Assembly: GCA_001584585.1 (NCBI GenBank)
Contig: LSYV01000011.1
Location: 1,146,299-1,210,298 of the forward strand
Length of the DNA: 64,000 nucleotides
DNA from: Gonium pectorale
Lineage: Eukaryota > Chlorophyta > Chlorophyceae > Chlamydomonadales > Volvocaceae
Direction: 5' to 3'
Shown: positions 22,526 through 34,687 of the stretch, in pieces
How positions within the stretch are numbered: the stretch's first letter is position 1
Layout of the letters: each line of letters starts with the position of its first letter
Notes under the pieces: generated by a model
What the model saw: only the letters and a program-made list of their open reading frames with translations
Told to the model about the DNA's origin: nothing
Databases searched by the model: none
Made by a program: the position numbers and the translations under genes

Positions 22526-25500
22526 TCACGACTTGACCTCTCCGTCGAAGCCCACCCATCCGGCCAGCTTGAAGACGTGGTAAAAGGGCTTCTTCTCGAT
22601 CTTGCTGCACCAGTTCCAGGCGCCTGGCGGGGGGGAAGAGGGGCGAGCATCCCAACCAAAGCCAATAAACCGGATACAGATAACAGGCTCTCACAGAGGG
22701 GCTGCGAGCCACACGAGCCGATCGGGCCCGGACCCGCCGTAGAAGTCAGGCTGAAACACCCTTTGCGCCCTGGTTAGCCGTGAGGACCAGAACCCAAAAG
22801 GAAATGCGCAACTTAGCGCGTGACACGAGTGCATAAGGCAGCGTGACGGGCATGACGCATGTGCAGCGTTATTAGTTGCTTCCGCTTCCTTGGCGCCACA
22901 ATGTCCCCAACCCTTACGTTCACTGGCGGGTTCCCATGAAGGCCGCGCCCTGCGGCCAGTGGGCATGGTGGGACGACTACGGTGGCACCTACTTGTGAGA
23001 CGCCCGTCGATGCAGGAGCCGGCGTCGAAGAAGTTATCGGCGCCGCTCCCGTCGAAGGCGTGCCGGCAGAAGTCCACCAGGATCGATTTGCGGCACTGCT
23101 CCACGCCGCCTGCGGGAAAGAACGGGCAAAGTGCACAACGACCGAGTTCACGGTGCATGGATCTGGCATGTGCAACTGGATCCCACAACACAGCACCAAG
23201 ACACAGCAACAGGTCCGCAGGATGACCTCTGCCCAGCTAACAACAAGGCGCCGCCAGCTAACAACAAGGCACCGTACTGGCCAGCCAAAACTGCACGTCA
23301 AATCCACGAGCACCAATCTCGTTACCTAAGCTTTCCAACGCCATCGAGACATTAAGGCTCATGCTTAGACTGGGACACAAGCCCGCGGCCCATCCGTCAT
23401 ACCCACCAAAGGTTGCGTCGATGTACCCGCGAAGGTTGGGGTCTGCGTAGAGGCGCGGCAGCTCCTCCAGTACGGCCACGACGGGGTTCAGGATGCGAGG
23501 CACCTGAAGCAGCCACGTCATAAGGGCCGTCGCTCTTTTGAGACCAAGGGAACAACGACCACCTCAAGTGCGTCTTCTTTCATACGGCACCTTTGGATCT
23601 CAAGGTCCGAGGCCGCCTGGCTGGACAGCTGGGGTGAATGACATACCCATGCCCCTGCCAGCTCCATTACATACTAAAACCCCCGTAGCCCATGTCGCTC
23701 ATACACCGGTACGGCCCCCTTCACTTTGTGCATGGCCCTCACACTTTCTGCCTTTTCCACAGCAATTCGGGAACGGGTTCTTGGTGTGGCGCGTAACTGC
23801 TTTGCCCCTGCTTTGCCTCGCCCGCCCCACATGTCCCATTACCGTCCATCGCTAACTTTTTCTGCTGCTCCCACTGTCCGCCTGCCCACCCCGTAGGTCC
23901 GTACAAAGTAATCATTGGGTCAGTGCATTGGGAAAGGCCGTCTGGGCAGGCCCGCGCCCGCGGTGCCAGTGCTGTGCCAGTCTGTCTGCGTGTTAGGTTG
24001 GGCGGGTGGGCATGGGGTCTCCGCCGCCTCCCCTTCTCTATGTCAGCAATCTGTCAGCGACTACAACCTCGAAGGTATGCCACGGCACGGATCGCTCGTC
24101 GCTGACATCGCAGTTTTGCAGGTCGCCTTCAACTCTACCAAGACCGCCGTTCCTCCTACTACGGAGCATGCGGTTCGGTGTCCGCGACGCGACCCGTTTC
24201 CCTTTCTTTATTACCCCTGCCCCTGCGCTCCTCTCCTCGGCCTCCCTCGGTCGCCCCGCGGCCCAGCCCGCCCACCTGCGTGTACTTGTCGATGAACATG
24301 AGCGCGTTGGGCACGTTGTGGTCGCCCAGGTGCACCACCGAGGAGCCTACCCACGAGCCGATCCGGGACTGCACCCTGCGGACCACCGGGAAGGGGAGTG
24401 AGACGCTGCGCACTGGCCCTGGAGAAGAAGTTAAAATCTGGAAAGGGGCTCCTGTTACCGTCAGGCCGCAATCCTCATCTGCTATCACCGCAGGCGATAC
24501 AATGATGAGCGTAAAAATGATACCGCACGCGCGAGGCGTCCCACCGGCACAACTGCAGCCAGAGGCCGCCCCCGCCCCTCCCAACACTGCCCAGGAGCCA
24601 TGTAACAAACCTGCTGAGGATCTGCTGCATGGCGCGGCCAACCTGCGGCGCCGCCTGCACGCGGTTGAGTCCCTGCCCCGTGTCGCAGAGGCGGTAGTTG
24701 TTGCCCTCGCGCAGCATGTCGCTCTCCGCCAGGTACCACAGCTTGAACATCTCGGTGGAGATCTCGCGCCACAGCGTGAGCGACTGCAGCACGTAGTGGT
24801 ACTGGCGCTCGTGGTTGTGGGTCAGGCGCGCGCCGTCGCGGCCGCCCTGGATGCCCAGCGAGTAGCCGGGCTCGTGCGAGTCGTGCTTGAAGTACTTGTG
24901 GAAATAGTGGATGAAGCGGTCGATGGGGTCGCCTGCGAGCGGGCGAAGTAACGCAGGGGCCGGGGAGCGTGTAAGAGCGCGGAAGCACGGGTCTCGCGTG
25001 CTTTGTCCGGTTTTATCACTTTGACAGAAGGCAGTCATTGGGACTGCCTTGTGCCCTGCCTGCGACACACGGGCGCGCGCACAATGGGCAGATCAGGCGC
25101 ACGGGGTGCCCGACTGGCCGCGCCCTCGCCCGCCTCGCCTGCGCCCCGAACGCAAAACCCTGTCGTCCTGGCCCCACCCCCGCCCTGCGTCAGGACCCGG
25201 ACTCACGGTTGAAGAGGAGGTAGGAGTTGTTGTCCGAGATGGAGTAGATGCACTGCAGGATGTCCTCCTCGCTGAGGGCGCCCGAGCGGTAGCGCCGGCT
25301 CAGCGCCTCGCGCGCCTTCTCCTTGATCTTGATGTCGCGCTGCACCTCGTGCCGGGGGCGGCTGCCTGGCGACGACGGGGCAGAACCACAGTTGCGCAAG
25401 GAGCCCACACGCGAGTCGGCCGCCGCCAACAACGCGGCAGTGGATTAAGAGAACTACGCCAGTAAACAGGTCCCGCACCCTGCCAGGCACCTGGCCATGA

Positions 25501-28257
25501 TACCCTGGGGCGAACGACCCCCTCGAACCCAGTACCAGACACGGAAAGTATATGTCTGGACTCATCTCACGCAGCTTGTGTCCCTCCGGCCTCACTCCCC
25601 AGCCCAGCCATCTTCCAGCCCCGGCCCGCTGCAGCCGTCGCTGCAGGCCGCACCTGCCACAATCTCCGCCGTGGCCGTTTGCATGAGCGGGTCGTCAAGC
25701 AGCGCCAGGCCGCCGCGCTCCTCCAGGAAGCGGTACACCGTCTTGAGCTGCCGCACGCAGCGGAACTCTAGCAGCTCCTGGATGGCGGGCTCCGCGCTGT
25801 CCATCAGCATGTACACAAGCTTGCCGTACTGCGGGCCAGGACGACAGGGGCCAAGCGAAATGCTATGTTGCGCAGACGCACCGGAGCGTCGAAGCGCCGA
25901 GTGACGGCGTTGCGAGCGAGGGAAATACGGTGGTAGCTTGTGCGGGGCTATATCAAAGCGCAACCAGCTCATTGCCTCGCCGGACCTATGGCTGGGCGAA
26001 CAGCGGCGCATTTTCGGGCAGGTTGTGCAGTGATGTTGAAGGGTCTTTGACGGAACGACAGACCTTTATATGCTGTATATGCTGAACCGCACACCGCACA
26101 CACCTCGCTGCGCATCTTCTCTGGGTTGAGGATCTTATAGCGCCGCCCCAGCTCGAAGATGTTCTGTGGGTGCGAGTGCGCATGGACAATCAGCGCAGAT
26201 GGTGCGGGAGAATCAGATTTAAGGGGCGGGACTGCAGTTGCATCACCGCATCCGAAGGCCGGAGATCGCGCTTGGCTGCAGCATACCTCTCCACCCAAAC
26301 AGCATCAAGAATCAAGGGGAATCCGCTCCAGGTTCGTCTGCAGCGTGGCGCCGCCACAACTCCCCACCTCCCAATCGATTAACCTTTGCCCTGTTTGGGG
26401 CAGCACACGGGGACCCCACCTGGAAGAACTCAGCATTGTCCGCAAAGTTCCGGTCCCTGATTAGCTCCTGGCCCTTCTTGTAGTCTGCGGCTACCATGAG
26501 GCCAGAGAGGATGGCGCACAGGTCCTGCAAGGGTCCGAAGCTGCACAGTTTAGGTGATTCAAAACACGGCATCTTGCACAGAATAGCTGGAGGTGCTCGC
26601 CGTACTGGAAGAACACAAATGGGCGCGAGCGCACTCGCAAAGGCCCCAAGCATATGGACCACTGCTGGCGGTCACCGCCACAACCGCTTACCCGGATCTG
26701 AGCGTGAACGCGCTGGTTCTTACTCCGCCACGTGAGGATGTCCACCTACAGGCAACGCGGCGGCCAGGACGACCCAGCACTCACGCATATGGCATTGAGG
26801 TCGACCGCACTTGGCTTCACAGCATCAACGCTCCCACAGCCGCTGCTGTCCGGCAGGACCGCCCAAACCGTGGCAGTGGACCCCACCATGCCCCGAAGCC
26901 CACGACCGGTCCACCGCACCTTGTCCGTGTACTCGCTGACGTTCAGCGCCGACTCGAGCAACCGCAGCATCTTGCGCTCGTCGTGGCTCAGCCGCACGGG
27001 GATGAACCTCGCCCTCTCCGCGAAGCTGGTACTGGGTTGCCCTTCCGGCTGCGAGCTAATGGGCCCCCGCATCGGCTCCTCCGTGTCCTCCTGCGTGGCG
27101 TGGCACACCGCAACAGAGGTTACACCCAACAGGCACTCGAACAGGAGGTCGAAGTCTAACCCCCGAATAACACGACAGCAAGCTAGTGACACCTTTCCGT
27201 CTGCGTTGTCGAGGACACGACAAATGGTCGGGCACACGGCAACTGGACGAGATATGGTGTGAACTGGGCATTGCGGGGGGGGGGGCATGATGTGCGCGCA
27301 CCTCGTCTTCTTGCCCGTCCTGCTCGGCCTCCTCCACAGCCCCGTCCCGCGCCCGCTTCATATCCGTATCTTGCTGCAGATCAGCCTGAGGGAGAACGCA
27401 GGCCACAGGCACAGGGCGGCGACAACGTGCGAGGCGAGCACAGCAAGGATTGCAGAGGTCGATCAAGATCGCAGCGTGCACTGTACAGACCCGTATTCAT
27501 TCCACGTGATGCAAAGGAACTAAGGCGGTGCACACTGCCGCCCTTGCAGCAGCGCGACGGTTCGGGTAAATGCACCAACATGAGCCAGATCATGCACACC
27601 TGGGCGCTGGAGCGTTTGAGTGACGCCAGGTCGTTGGCCTGCTGCGCCGCAAAGGCGCGGGCTTCCGTGGCCGCATCTGCGAGCTTCTCCCGCAGCACGG
27701 TGAACTGCTGCGCCACCTCCTCAAACTCCGCCGCCGTGCTGCCCGGCCGCTGCGAAAGCCTGGCCAGAGCCTCCTGTAGCTTATCTGCTTCCTGCGGGAT
27801 GCATTCAGGGCGGCCGGAGATGGGCAGACGCGGCTTCAGGCGGAAACGGAGATTTACCCAGCGTGCAAGCCCAACTCAACGTACACATGGGAGCCGTTAA
27901 AACCAATCGCACACGGTGTCACATAACCTGCGGCACGTCAGCGCTCCGTTCTTCTGCGACCGGTAGCGACCTCGCAACATGACATGACAGAATATGAATT
28001 CCGCATGTGCGCCTTCCCAGGTTAGTTGCAAGGTGTGCTGCAGGACACGGGCGTGGGGTAGCTCTTGCCTCTCCCCAACCCGCCCTTGCTCCAGCCTCCC
28101 CGCCTGGCCCGAATGTCCCGCCAGCCCACCTGCACCAGCACGTTACAGTCCTCCTCCTTCTGCTGCGCATACTCAGCAAGCTGCTCCTGTGCCACGCGTA
28201 AGCGGTTGGCACAGTCCTGTGCCTCCGCCTCCGCCTTGAGGCGTGCTATATGCTCGT
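22526..28257 (-). CDS. Conserved eukaryotic DUF2009 protein with N-terminal coiled coil (5' end not resolved)
   Basis: Fourteen phase-consistent minus-strand exons: 28257-28130, 27791-27600, 27385-27302, 27090-26920, 26745-26692, 26524-26420, 26163-26104, 25828-25654, 25365-25207, 24932-24611, 24375-24276, 23503-23407, 23109-22993, 22623-22526. They encode at least 619 residues. The first two are heptad-rich coiled coil (QLAEYAQQKEED; LREKLADAATEA). The rest follow the family closely: RFIPVRLSHDERKMLRLLE, ALNVSEYTDK, VDILTWRS, LMVAADYKKGQELI, MDSAEPAIQELLEF, YRLCDTGQGLNRVQAAP, VHLGDHNVPNALMFIDKYTQ, ILNPVVAVLEE, DATFGG. I take this to be DUF2009, a family found across eukaryotes with no assigned biochemical function. 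The first coding exon lies upstream of 28257 and was not found. Copy A of a dispersed repeat sits in its largest intron. Confidence 0.88.
23884..24218 (+). repeat. Interspersed repeat, copy A (intronic)
   Basis: About 335 bp within a DUF2009 intron. It matches 39451-39708 over most of its length (GTACAAAGT, ATTGGGTCAGTG, GTTAGGTTGGGCGGGTGGGC, CGCGACGCGACCCGTTTCCC) and has about 70 extra bases near its right end. Confidence 0.9.
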
Positions 28258-29112
28258 CTGCACATACAATTAGGGGGCATGCCTACAGCTCACTTTGTGC
28301 GAAGCCAGAAGGCGTTCACGAGCGGACGTCTTTCTGAATCTCCAGAGGCTGCAGCCATCAGAAGGCCGCAACATCAAGCGCTCAAGCACCGATTCTTTAA
28401 TCACGATAAAAAATGCTGACACGTGCGCATTGCACTCGCCGTGGTAAGAGTTGCCATTATCGTGGCCGACCGCCTGCTGCGGCTCTATCTCATCGTTCCC
28501 CTCCAACACAGCGCCAAGCTTCGCCGCATTCATGGTCTGATTCGGCGTCACGCAATTCGGAGAGAACAGGCTAAAGAAGACCTTGAACATTCACTTGGGC
28601 ATCGCAAGAAGGAACGATCAAGATGAATTAGAGTCGGCTGAGCTAAGCGCTGTGCGTGTGGTGCGGTGCGGCGGGGACTCAGGTCCGAACCATCTAGCAG
28701 AAAGGCCGGCTCGTTCGGCTGGAAGGTAACCGAGAAGTGCAAAACCTACAGTCTTTCCAACGACTTGAGGTTTCACCCTCGAGGCGGATTAGGGAGCATG
28801 GTTCCTCCCAAATGGAACCCGTCGTATTGTATGTCACCAAGTCCCTGTCTTGCAGCCCAATACATACACCCGTATAGCCGGCTGTATGGTTCCTGAAACT
28901 GTGAAACGGAAAGCACAGCCGCGGTTACACGGTTCCACGATTCTCACAGTGGTGTCCAGCTGTCGCTTCGTTGCTCTCGCATGCGGCAACCAGACCAACC
29001 AAAGCTACATTTCCACATGGCACCGTACTTAAGCACCTTGCGTTGAGCTCCTGCCTGCTGGTCAACGCTACGACGGCATCGGGTGCATCGCCGCCAGTGC
29101 AGCTATCGAGGC
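28258..29112. promoter_or_regulatory. Divergent intergenic region, candidate bidirectional promoter
   Basis: This separates the 5' ends of the minus-strand DUF2009 gene and the plus-strand LRR gene. It probably also holds the unresolved first exon(s) of DUF2009. No TATA-like element was identified. Confidence 0.4.
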
Positions 29113-32100
29113 ATGCAGCACTTGGTGGATACGCTTAGCGGTCTCGCGCCTCTTCCGCCAACACGTTTTATTAGCTACGATGGGGGCACAATTGAGGGCG
29201 CCGGTCTCTGGAGGCAATTCCTTGACTCCCTGCGCGTGAACAGAGCAGTGGCGGGCATTCGACTGAGGGGTAAGGACTTCTTTACTGTTTCACAAATAGC
29301 CCCCACTCAACCTCATTGCCTTCTGGGGGACCAGGCTGCGGGGTCCAAGACACACATACGGTGGAGCTGGCCGAGGCCTTAGCGGTCAACACGTCCTTAG
29401 AGGTGTTGGAGCTGCCCGGTAAGCCAAAAGTCCAGGGTTGGCAGCCGTGCCTTCCTCAGGCCGTAGCCAGAGCCTTTGAGTGTGGACAGCCGTAAAGGTC
29501 TGCAAAGCGCTGATTTTGCTGACGTGCCTCACGTACACCGGCCCCCCCCAGAGAACGCAATTAGCGGCGCGGGGGCGCAGGCCCTGGTGGACGTTCTGCG
29601 TCTGAATAACAGCACACTCAAGAGTGTGGACCTCTCCGGTAGGCTTTGCACACATTGCGGTTGGTTGCCAATACTGGAATGCATCGTGACTTTGGCGTGT
29701 CGTCTAAGGCCGGCATAAGATGCGGGATGGTGCCCCTGTTTGGCAGTCTGCATGCGTCTGAGCGGTGTGTGTCCTATCAAAGGCACTGCGCCTTTACGAT
29801 TACGACCGTGATACCGGTTGGCACACTGCCGCAACCCCTCCTGGCGTCCGTTTCAACCTTGTTCCAGGCAACCCGTGTGTAGCTGCTGGGTCGCCGGTCC
29901 TCCAGGAGCTGGACACGCTTCTGCGGCGTAACAGGGTGATCAAGAAGCTCCCCCGGACACCCTTGCGGACACCCGATGGCCTGGACAGCGGCCCGCAGCC
30001 ACTCATCTCTCCTGAGGCTTCCTCTGTGGGGCGGCCTCCACTATCAACACCGACAGGTGAGCAGCCGTCGTAATCGGACCAGGGGGTCCGTTCGGACGCC
30101 TCAGGATGCTCTTGGGGAACCCCAGCACACAACAAAAGAGCTCGATGGCTTGCTACTGTAGAAACCCTCCCAATGGCACAGGTTTGCTGCCCGGCGGCGT
30201 GTCATACGAAGTGGAGCGCCGCTTGCAGCATCTCGAGGAGGCGGAGGCGACCATTCGCAGCGAGCTGGAGCATGTGCGCAGGTCAGTGCTTTCCAGCGCA
30301 GAGTTCCGGTCGTAGGTGGGGGTTGCGTCTTGGGCTGCCTTGGAGTGATGACAGCGATCGTGGTTACGGTTGTAGGCCCGTGGAGTGACCCCTTGCACAC
30401 CTCCTGTGTAACGCTTCCTCCCCCTGCGCCGCATGCCCAACCACCTGGTTCTCCTCACAGCTTCAGCTCACAATCTGAAGTGTGGCAGGGGAAAATTGAC
30501 GCAGCGGGGCAGCAGATTGCCGCCATACTGTCCCTGGTGGACGGCCGCAATGTGACCATGGAGGCGCGCCTGCAAGCGACCGAGCAGTGGCGCCTCAGCG
30601 CTCAGCAGGCGTGGGCAGACCTCTCAAAGGTGTGTAGTGTCGCAGACGCGCGCAAGCCACTGTCCTAGGCCCAACGTGTCCCAGGGCAAGCCTCGGGGCC
30701 TTGGCATCTAGGGTATGCTCAGGACTGACGTCGTGGGCAAGATCATGCCTGACATAAGAGGGACCACGGTGACGAGTATCCTGAATCATGGCTCCCGACT
30801 CCCTTGTTTTAACGCAACTATGCCGGCCCAAAATCCAATGCGGTGCATCGCCAGGTCCTGGATGAGGCCAGTGGACACTTGCGCGACCTGCAGTTGCGCA
30901 TGGAGGCGCTGGAGGCCATGGAGCGAGGTGCTGTGTGCCCAAAGTGCGCCAACATACCCATGGCGTCCGCAGCGTCGGCCGAGACAAGTGATGGCGGTGC
31001 CGCTCTCCTCCAGGAGCTTCGCTCTCTCTGCGCGAGGGTCCAGCGGCTGGAGGACTCGAAGGCGCCGCTGCAGTGCGAGGAGCCCATGCAGCGGGACGCA
31101 CGGGCTGTGGCGACTATCGGGGGGGCCATCGCCGCTGCTGCTGTCGACTTCACAGGTGGGTGCGCTGTCGATATGACGCTGCTGGGGAGCCTGGCCTAGA
31201 CGCTAAAGGAGATTTGATGTCCCGCTGGTGGCGGAGAGTGATCTTCTGTTGTGGCACAAGGGGCACTCACAGACGTCACAATGCGTCCCTCACAAGGGAA
31301 CCGTGTGTGTTGGGAATGCACACAGCGTGCGTTGTTCCTTTTCAACACAGCGTGCTGACATAAGCAGACGGTTTAGCAAGGAAACCGTATGTGTGGTCGC
31401 GACTTAACACCGCTGCGATTAGGGAAACGACCATTGCGGGTGTTCCACTTGTCCTCCTAACCCATACATGCATGTACCCCTCCTTTGCAGACATCGCCGA
31501 GGACGCAGCCGCAGCCGGCATAATCCATGGGCCCCATCGAGGTCCGGACGCCACTGAGTACCCCGCACCGACTGCACCTCGGCCGGCCCCGCTGACTCTC
31601 AGTGCCTCGTTCTCGGGATTCTCCTCTTATGACCAGAACTCGCCTTGGCCCCGCGTCCTCACGTCCGCCAAAGTCTTGGCTAGTGTGCACAGCGGCTTGG
31701 ACAGCTCTATGGAGCCATCGTGGGGCGAGCCCAAGCAGCGGCGACCGGAGGGTGGGGCCCGGCGCGCCTCAGAACCCATCAACCTTGACATTCCCAGCAG
31801 TCCAATCATGTGGCACGTCAATACGTGCGCCGTCAGTCCGGGTTCCGGCGGCACAACGCCCGTCCACGAGTCCCTGAGCAGCGCAGTCGCTCTAAAGGTC
31901 ATGGACACTGCTTTGCCGTCCTGCGAGGGCGCCTGCGTGACTGAGGGCATTTCCCCCCGCACGGCAGACACTCGGCAGGGCAGCGGCTCCCTGGCTGAGT
32001 GCCCCAGTCCCACACATGATGCCGGCAGCGCGCCCCAGCTGTTCGTCAGTCCCATGCGCGGCCTTGCTGGGCTGCCGCTGGACGACATGCCCCTACAGGC

Positions 32101-33757
32101 GCAGGCAAGCCCCTACTCGCGGCGCATGGCCCAGGCGCAGCTCAGCAGCAGCGAACGTTGCGTGCTGCATGCCGGCGTCAAGCACCTAAGCGAGGGTGGG
32201 CGGGGCACCAGCCCGTCGTTGCGCTATGGCGCCAACCAGCAAGACAGCAGCGATAGCGAGGACGACGATGACTGCCGGCCATCAAGTGGCGCTGGAGGGC
32301 CCGTCGCTCTTGGTGGCGCCCGCAGGCGTTCCATTGCCCAAGCAGCTACCCCTCCGCGCGTAGGCCAGTCGCCGCAAGGAGGCGCCGGCATGGGCGTGCC
32401 GTTGACCGCGGTCACACTCCCGGACGGCAGCGACCAGGCGCCACTGTCGGCGTCTGGTGCACCCGTGGACGTGATGCTTTTGGTATCCCCGCCGCCTTCA
32501 GTTGTGAGAGGGCAGAGCGCGGCTGGCCGCCTGGAGCGCGCGGAGGAGCATGAGGCGGAGGACCACGATGAGGGCTCACCAAAGCTGATGATGCCGGTCC
32601 TTAGCCGGGACATCCAGGTCCCACGCATGCCTGACCTTGAGCCGCAAGCTAGCCGTTCTCCTGAGCTGCCATCGGAGGCGCCCTCCTTGGCGCCTTCAGT
32701 TGCATCAACGACAGTGCCAAAGCAGCTGGCAAATCCGGGTCCGGCGCAGGGGCGAACGGATGCTGGCGCGCGCTGCACGACGGCTGACAGCAACAACCAG
32801 GTTATGGGTAGCAGCGCGAAGGCGAGTCAACAGCTCCTAGGCAGCTCGTTGCGCAAGGGCGCCAGCAAATCAGCGCAGGCAGGCCGCAAGGACTCTGACC
32901 AAGAAGGCGACCAGTCCCCAGGCCAGGCGGAGCGCACAACCGGGGGACAGTGTGGCGCTCAGCGAGCCAGGAGGTGCGTGGGCGCTCAGCACTGAGGTCG
33001 CACGCCTGACGACGGTAGCTTGCAGACAACAACTTCTTCCCAATCCGGCGTGTTTAACATTTGCAGCATTTCACTTGCCCTCCTGCAGAGCTGATGCGGA
33101 GCGTTTAGAAGCGACGCCAACAGGTGGGTCCTGTATAGAGAGGCCTGGACTAGCTGCGGTAGTGCATTTTTGCACACATTGCAGAATGAACTTGCTCCTT
33201 GTGCCGTTTGCCCCCTTGCAGCTGCTAACCCATCAAGCGCTTTCCGGTCACGGGGCAGCACGCTGCGAGCCTCCGGCACCTCCGGCGCTGCCCCTGCAGG
33301 CCCTTCGTCTGCATCGGGAGCCGCGCCCGTAGGCCGCAGCCGGCGCATGTCCATGGACAGCAGCGCGTATCGACCGTCTGGCCACCGGCATCCGGGCTCG
33401 GGGCACTGGGGCCCCGGGCCTGAGGCCGCTGGTAGTCGCAGGCTAGGTTTCAGCGGCAACTTCACCGGGCGAGTCAGCGAATCGGGCAAGGCTGCAGACA
33501 CATCCATGACCCGGGACGTGTCCCACGGGTCACGTCCCAGTTCCGTTCAAGACTCGGGCAAGGACAAGGACCAGGCAGCTGATCGCGAGAGGCCTCGTGC
33601 AGCAGGCGGAGTGGCTCTGGAGGTGGTCCTTGAGCAGCCGGCACGACGCACGCCGGTCGCAGGTTGCGTGTTCAGCAAAGCCCACGACGCGGGATCCGGA
33701 AGTGGGTCGCACACGAAGCCAACCAGAACCCCACGGACTGGGAAGAGGTGGATGTGA
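29113..33757 (+). CDS. Leucine-rich-repeat and coiled-coil protein
   Basis: Ten phase-consistent exons: 29113-29269, 29335-29418, 29552-29638, 29868-30056, 30182-30281, 30461-30629, 30855-31155, 31491-32973, 33089-33123, 33222-33757 (1,046 residues). The first four carry ribonuclease-inhibitor-type LRRs (TVELAEALAVNTSLEVLELP; GAQALVDVLRLNNSTLKSVD; LQELDTLLRRNRVIKKL). The LRR exons are 84 and 87 nt, all phase 1, one repeat per exon. A coiled coil follows (VERRLQHLEEAEATIRSELE; VLDEASGHLRDLQLRMEALE) with a CPKC pair in it. The remaining half is disordered and Ser/Pro/Gly-rich, ending KRWM. LRR head plus coiled coil resembles centrosomal or basal-body proteins such as CEP78 and LRRC45, but that is architecture only. 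The start at 29113 is the first ATG in the LRR frame; an upstream exon is possible. Confidence 0.82.
31321..31350 (-). repeat. Third copy of a short repeat found at 38.4 and 39.0 kb
   Basis: Contains GTTGTTCCTTTTCAACAC, the reverse complement of GTGTTGAAAAGGAACAAC at 38379-38396. It lies in the LRR gene intron 31156-31490. Confidence 0.75.
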
Positions 33758-34687
33758 GCGGAGGAATGCAGGCCACTGAGGACAGACTACACAGCAGTTG
33801 AAACATGTATTGGTAAACGACCTGCGTGCTGCCACGGGCATGTACGACATTTTTGCTTTATGTGGCCTTGCTGAACGCTGCCCAAGCCACATTGAGAAAA
33901 TGGTCGTTGTATGACGCTGATATGTGAACATATCATTTTGTCTGGTAGACGGGTAAGCGCTGACCGTGCGGAGGGAAACCAGCAGGTGGCAAATACCACC
34001 TTTGTACTGCAAATGCAAAGTCGTATACGTGTACGGTTAAGTCCGTTTTTTGTGTGCGTTTAGTCTTGCTTGAGACCGGGGCCCCGACGACAACATGCTT
34101 GTTCAGGTATAAATATGATGATCGTCATTTCCACTGGAAGCGAGTCCGCCCACTGGGTCCCATCACTGCAATCACACATACACACAACAAAGCAATACCA
34201 CAATCCACGTCTGTGCTGAGGGCGCCGTCCAACCCACGGCAGCATGGCCTCCGAGCTTCAGCGCCCTCTGTAACCAGCGCTAGAGCAGCTGGGGTTGGCC
34301 GTGTTGCAGTGTTCCACGGCAACCGCACATCGCGCCGGAACCGTATGCGGCGAGTAAAGCGCAGAGGCTGGACGCCCGGGTGGACCCTCACCGCCACGCA
34401 GCCGCGGGTGTTAGGCAGCACTCTCCCAAGCTCATGTACATCAACCACACGGAAACGCTACCGTATCCTACATGCAGCAACAGTATCGCCCCGCCGCAAT
34501 CGCTCAAAAAAACAATTACAGTAAACCTCTCGGATGCACGCATCACTGCAACGTGTGCCCTCCCTCGGCTCCCGTACTCCACCCGCGCCCACGCCCGCTG
34601 CGTGGCACCCGGCCCCCGACCGCCTTGCGCAACCGCCGCCGACCACCTCCAAACTGACCAACAACCGCCATACCGCCTCCACGGTCC
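33758..34687. other. Convergent 3' region
   Basis: This contains the 3' UTRs of the LRR gene (+) and the aminotransferase (-). It is comparatively AT-rich and no exon is seen. Confidence 0.5.
34516..34520 (-). terminator. TGTAA polyadenylation signal of the aminotransferase
   Basis: TTACA on the + strand reads TGTAA on the minus strand, 168 bases downstream of the aminotransferase stop codon. Confidence 0.55.

Noticed and set aside
28270..28590. Minus-strand frame starting MFKVFFSLFSPNC, considered as first exon of the DUF2009 gene
   Set aside because: Its possible donor near 28302 leaves phase 0, whereas the next exon needs phase 1; the phase-1 frame has a stop.
31391..31490. ORF extension upstream of the large LRR-gene exon
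   Set aside because: A polypyrimidine tract and TTTGCAG at 31484-31490 mark an acceptor, and joining there restores the frame from the previous exon.
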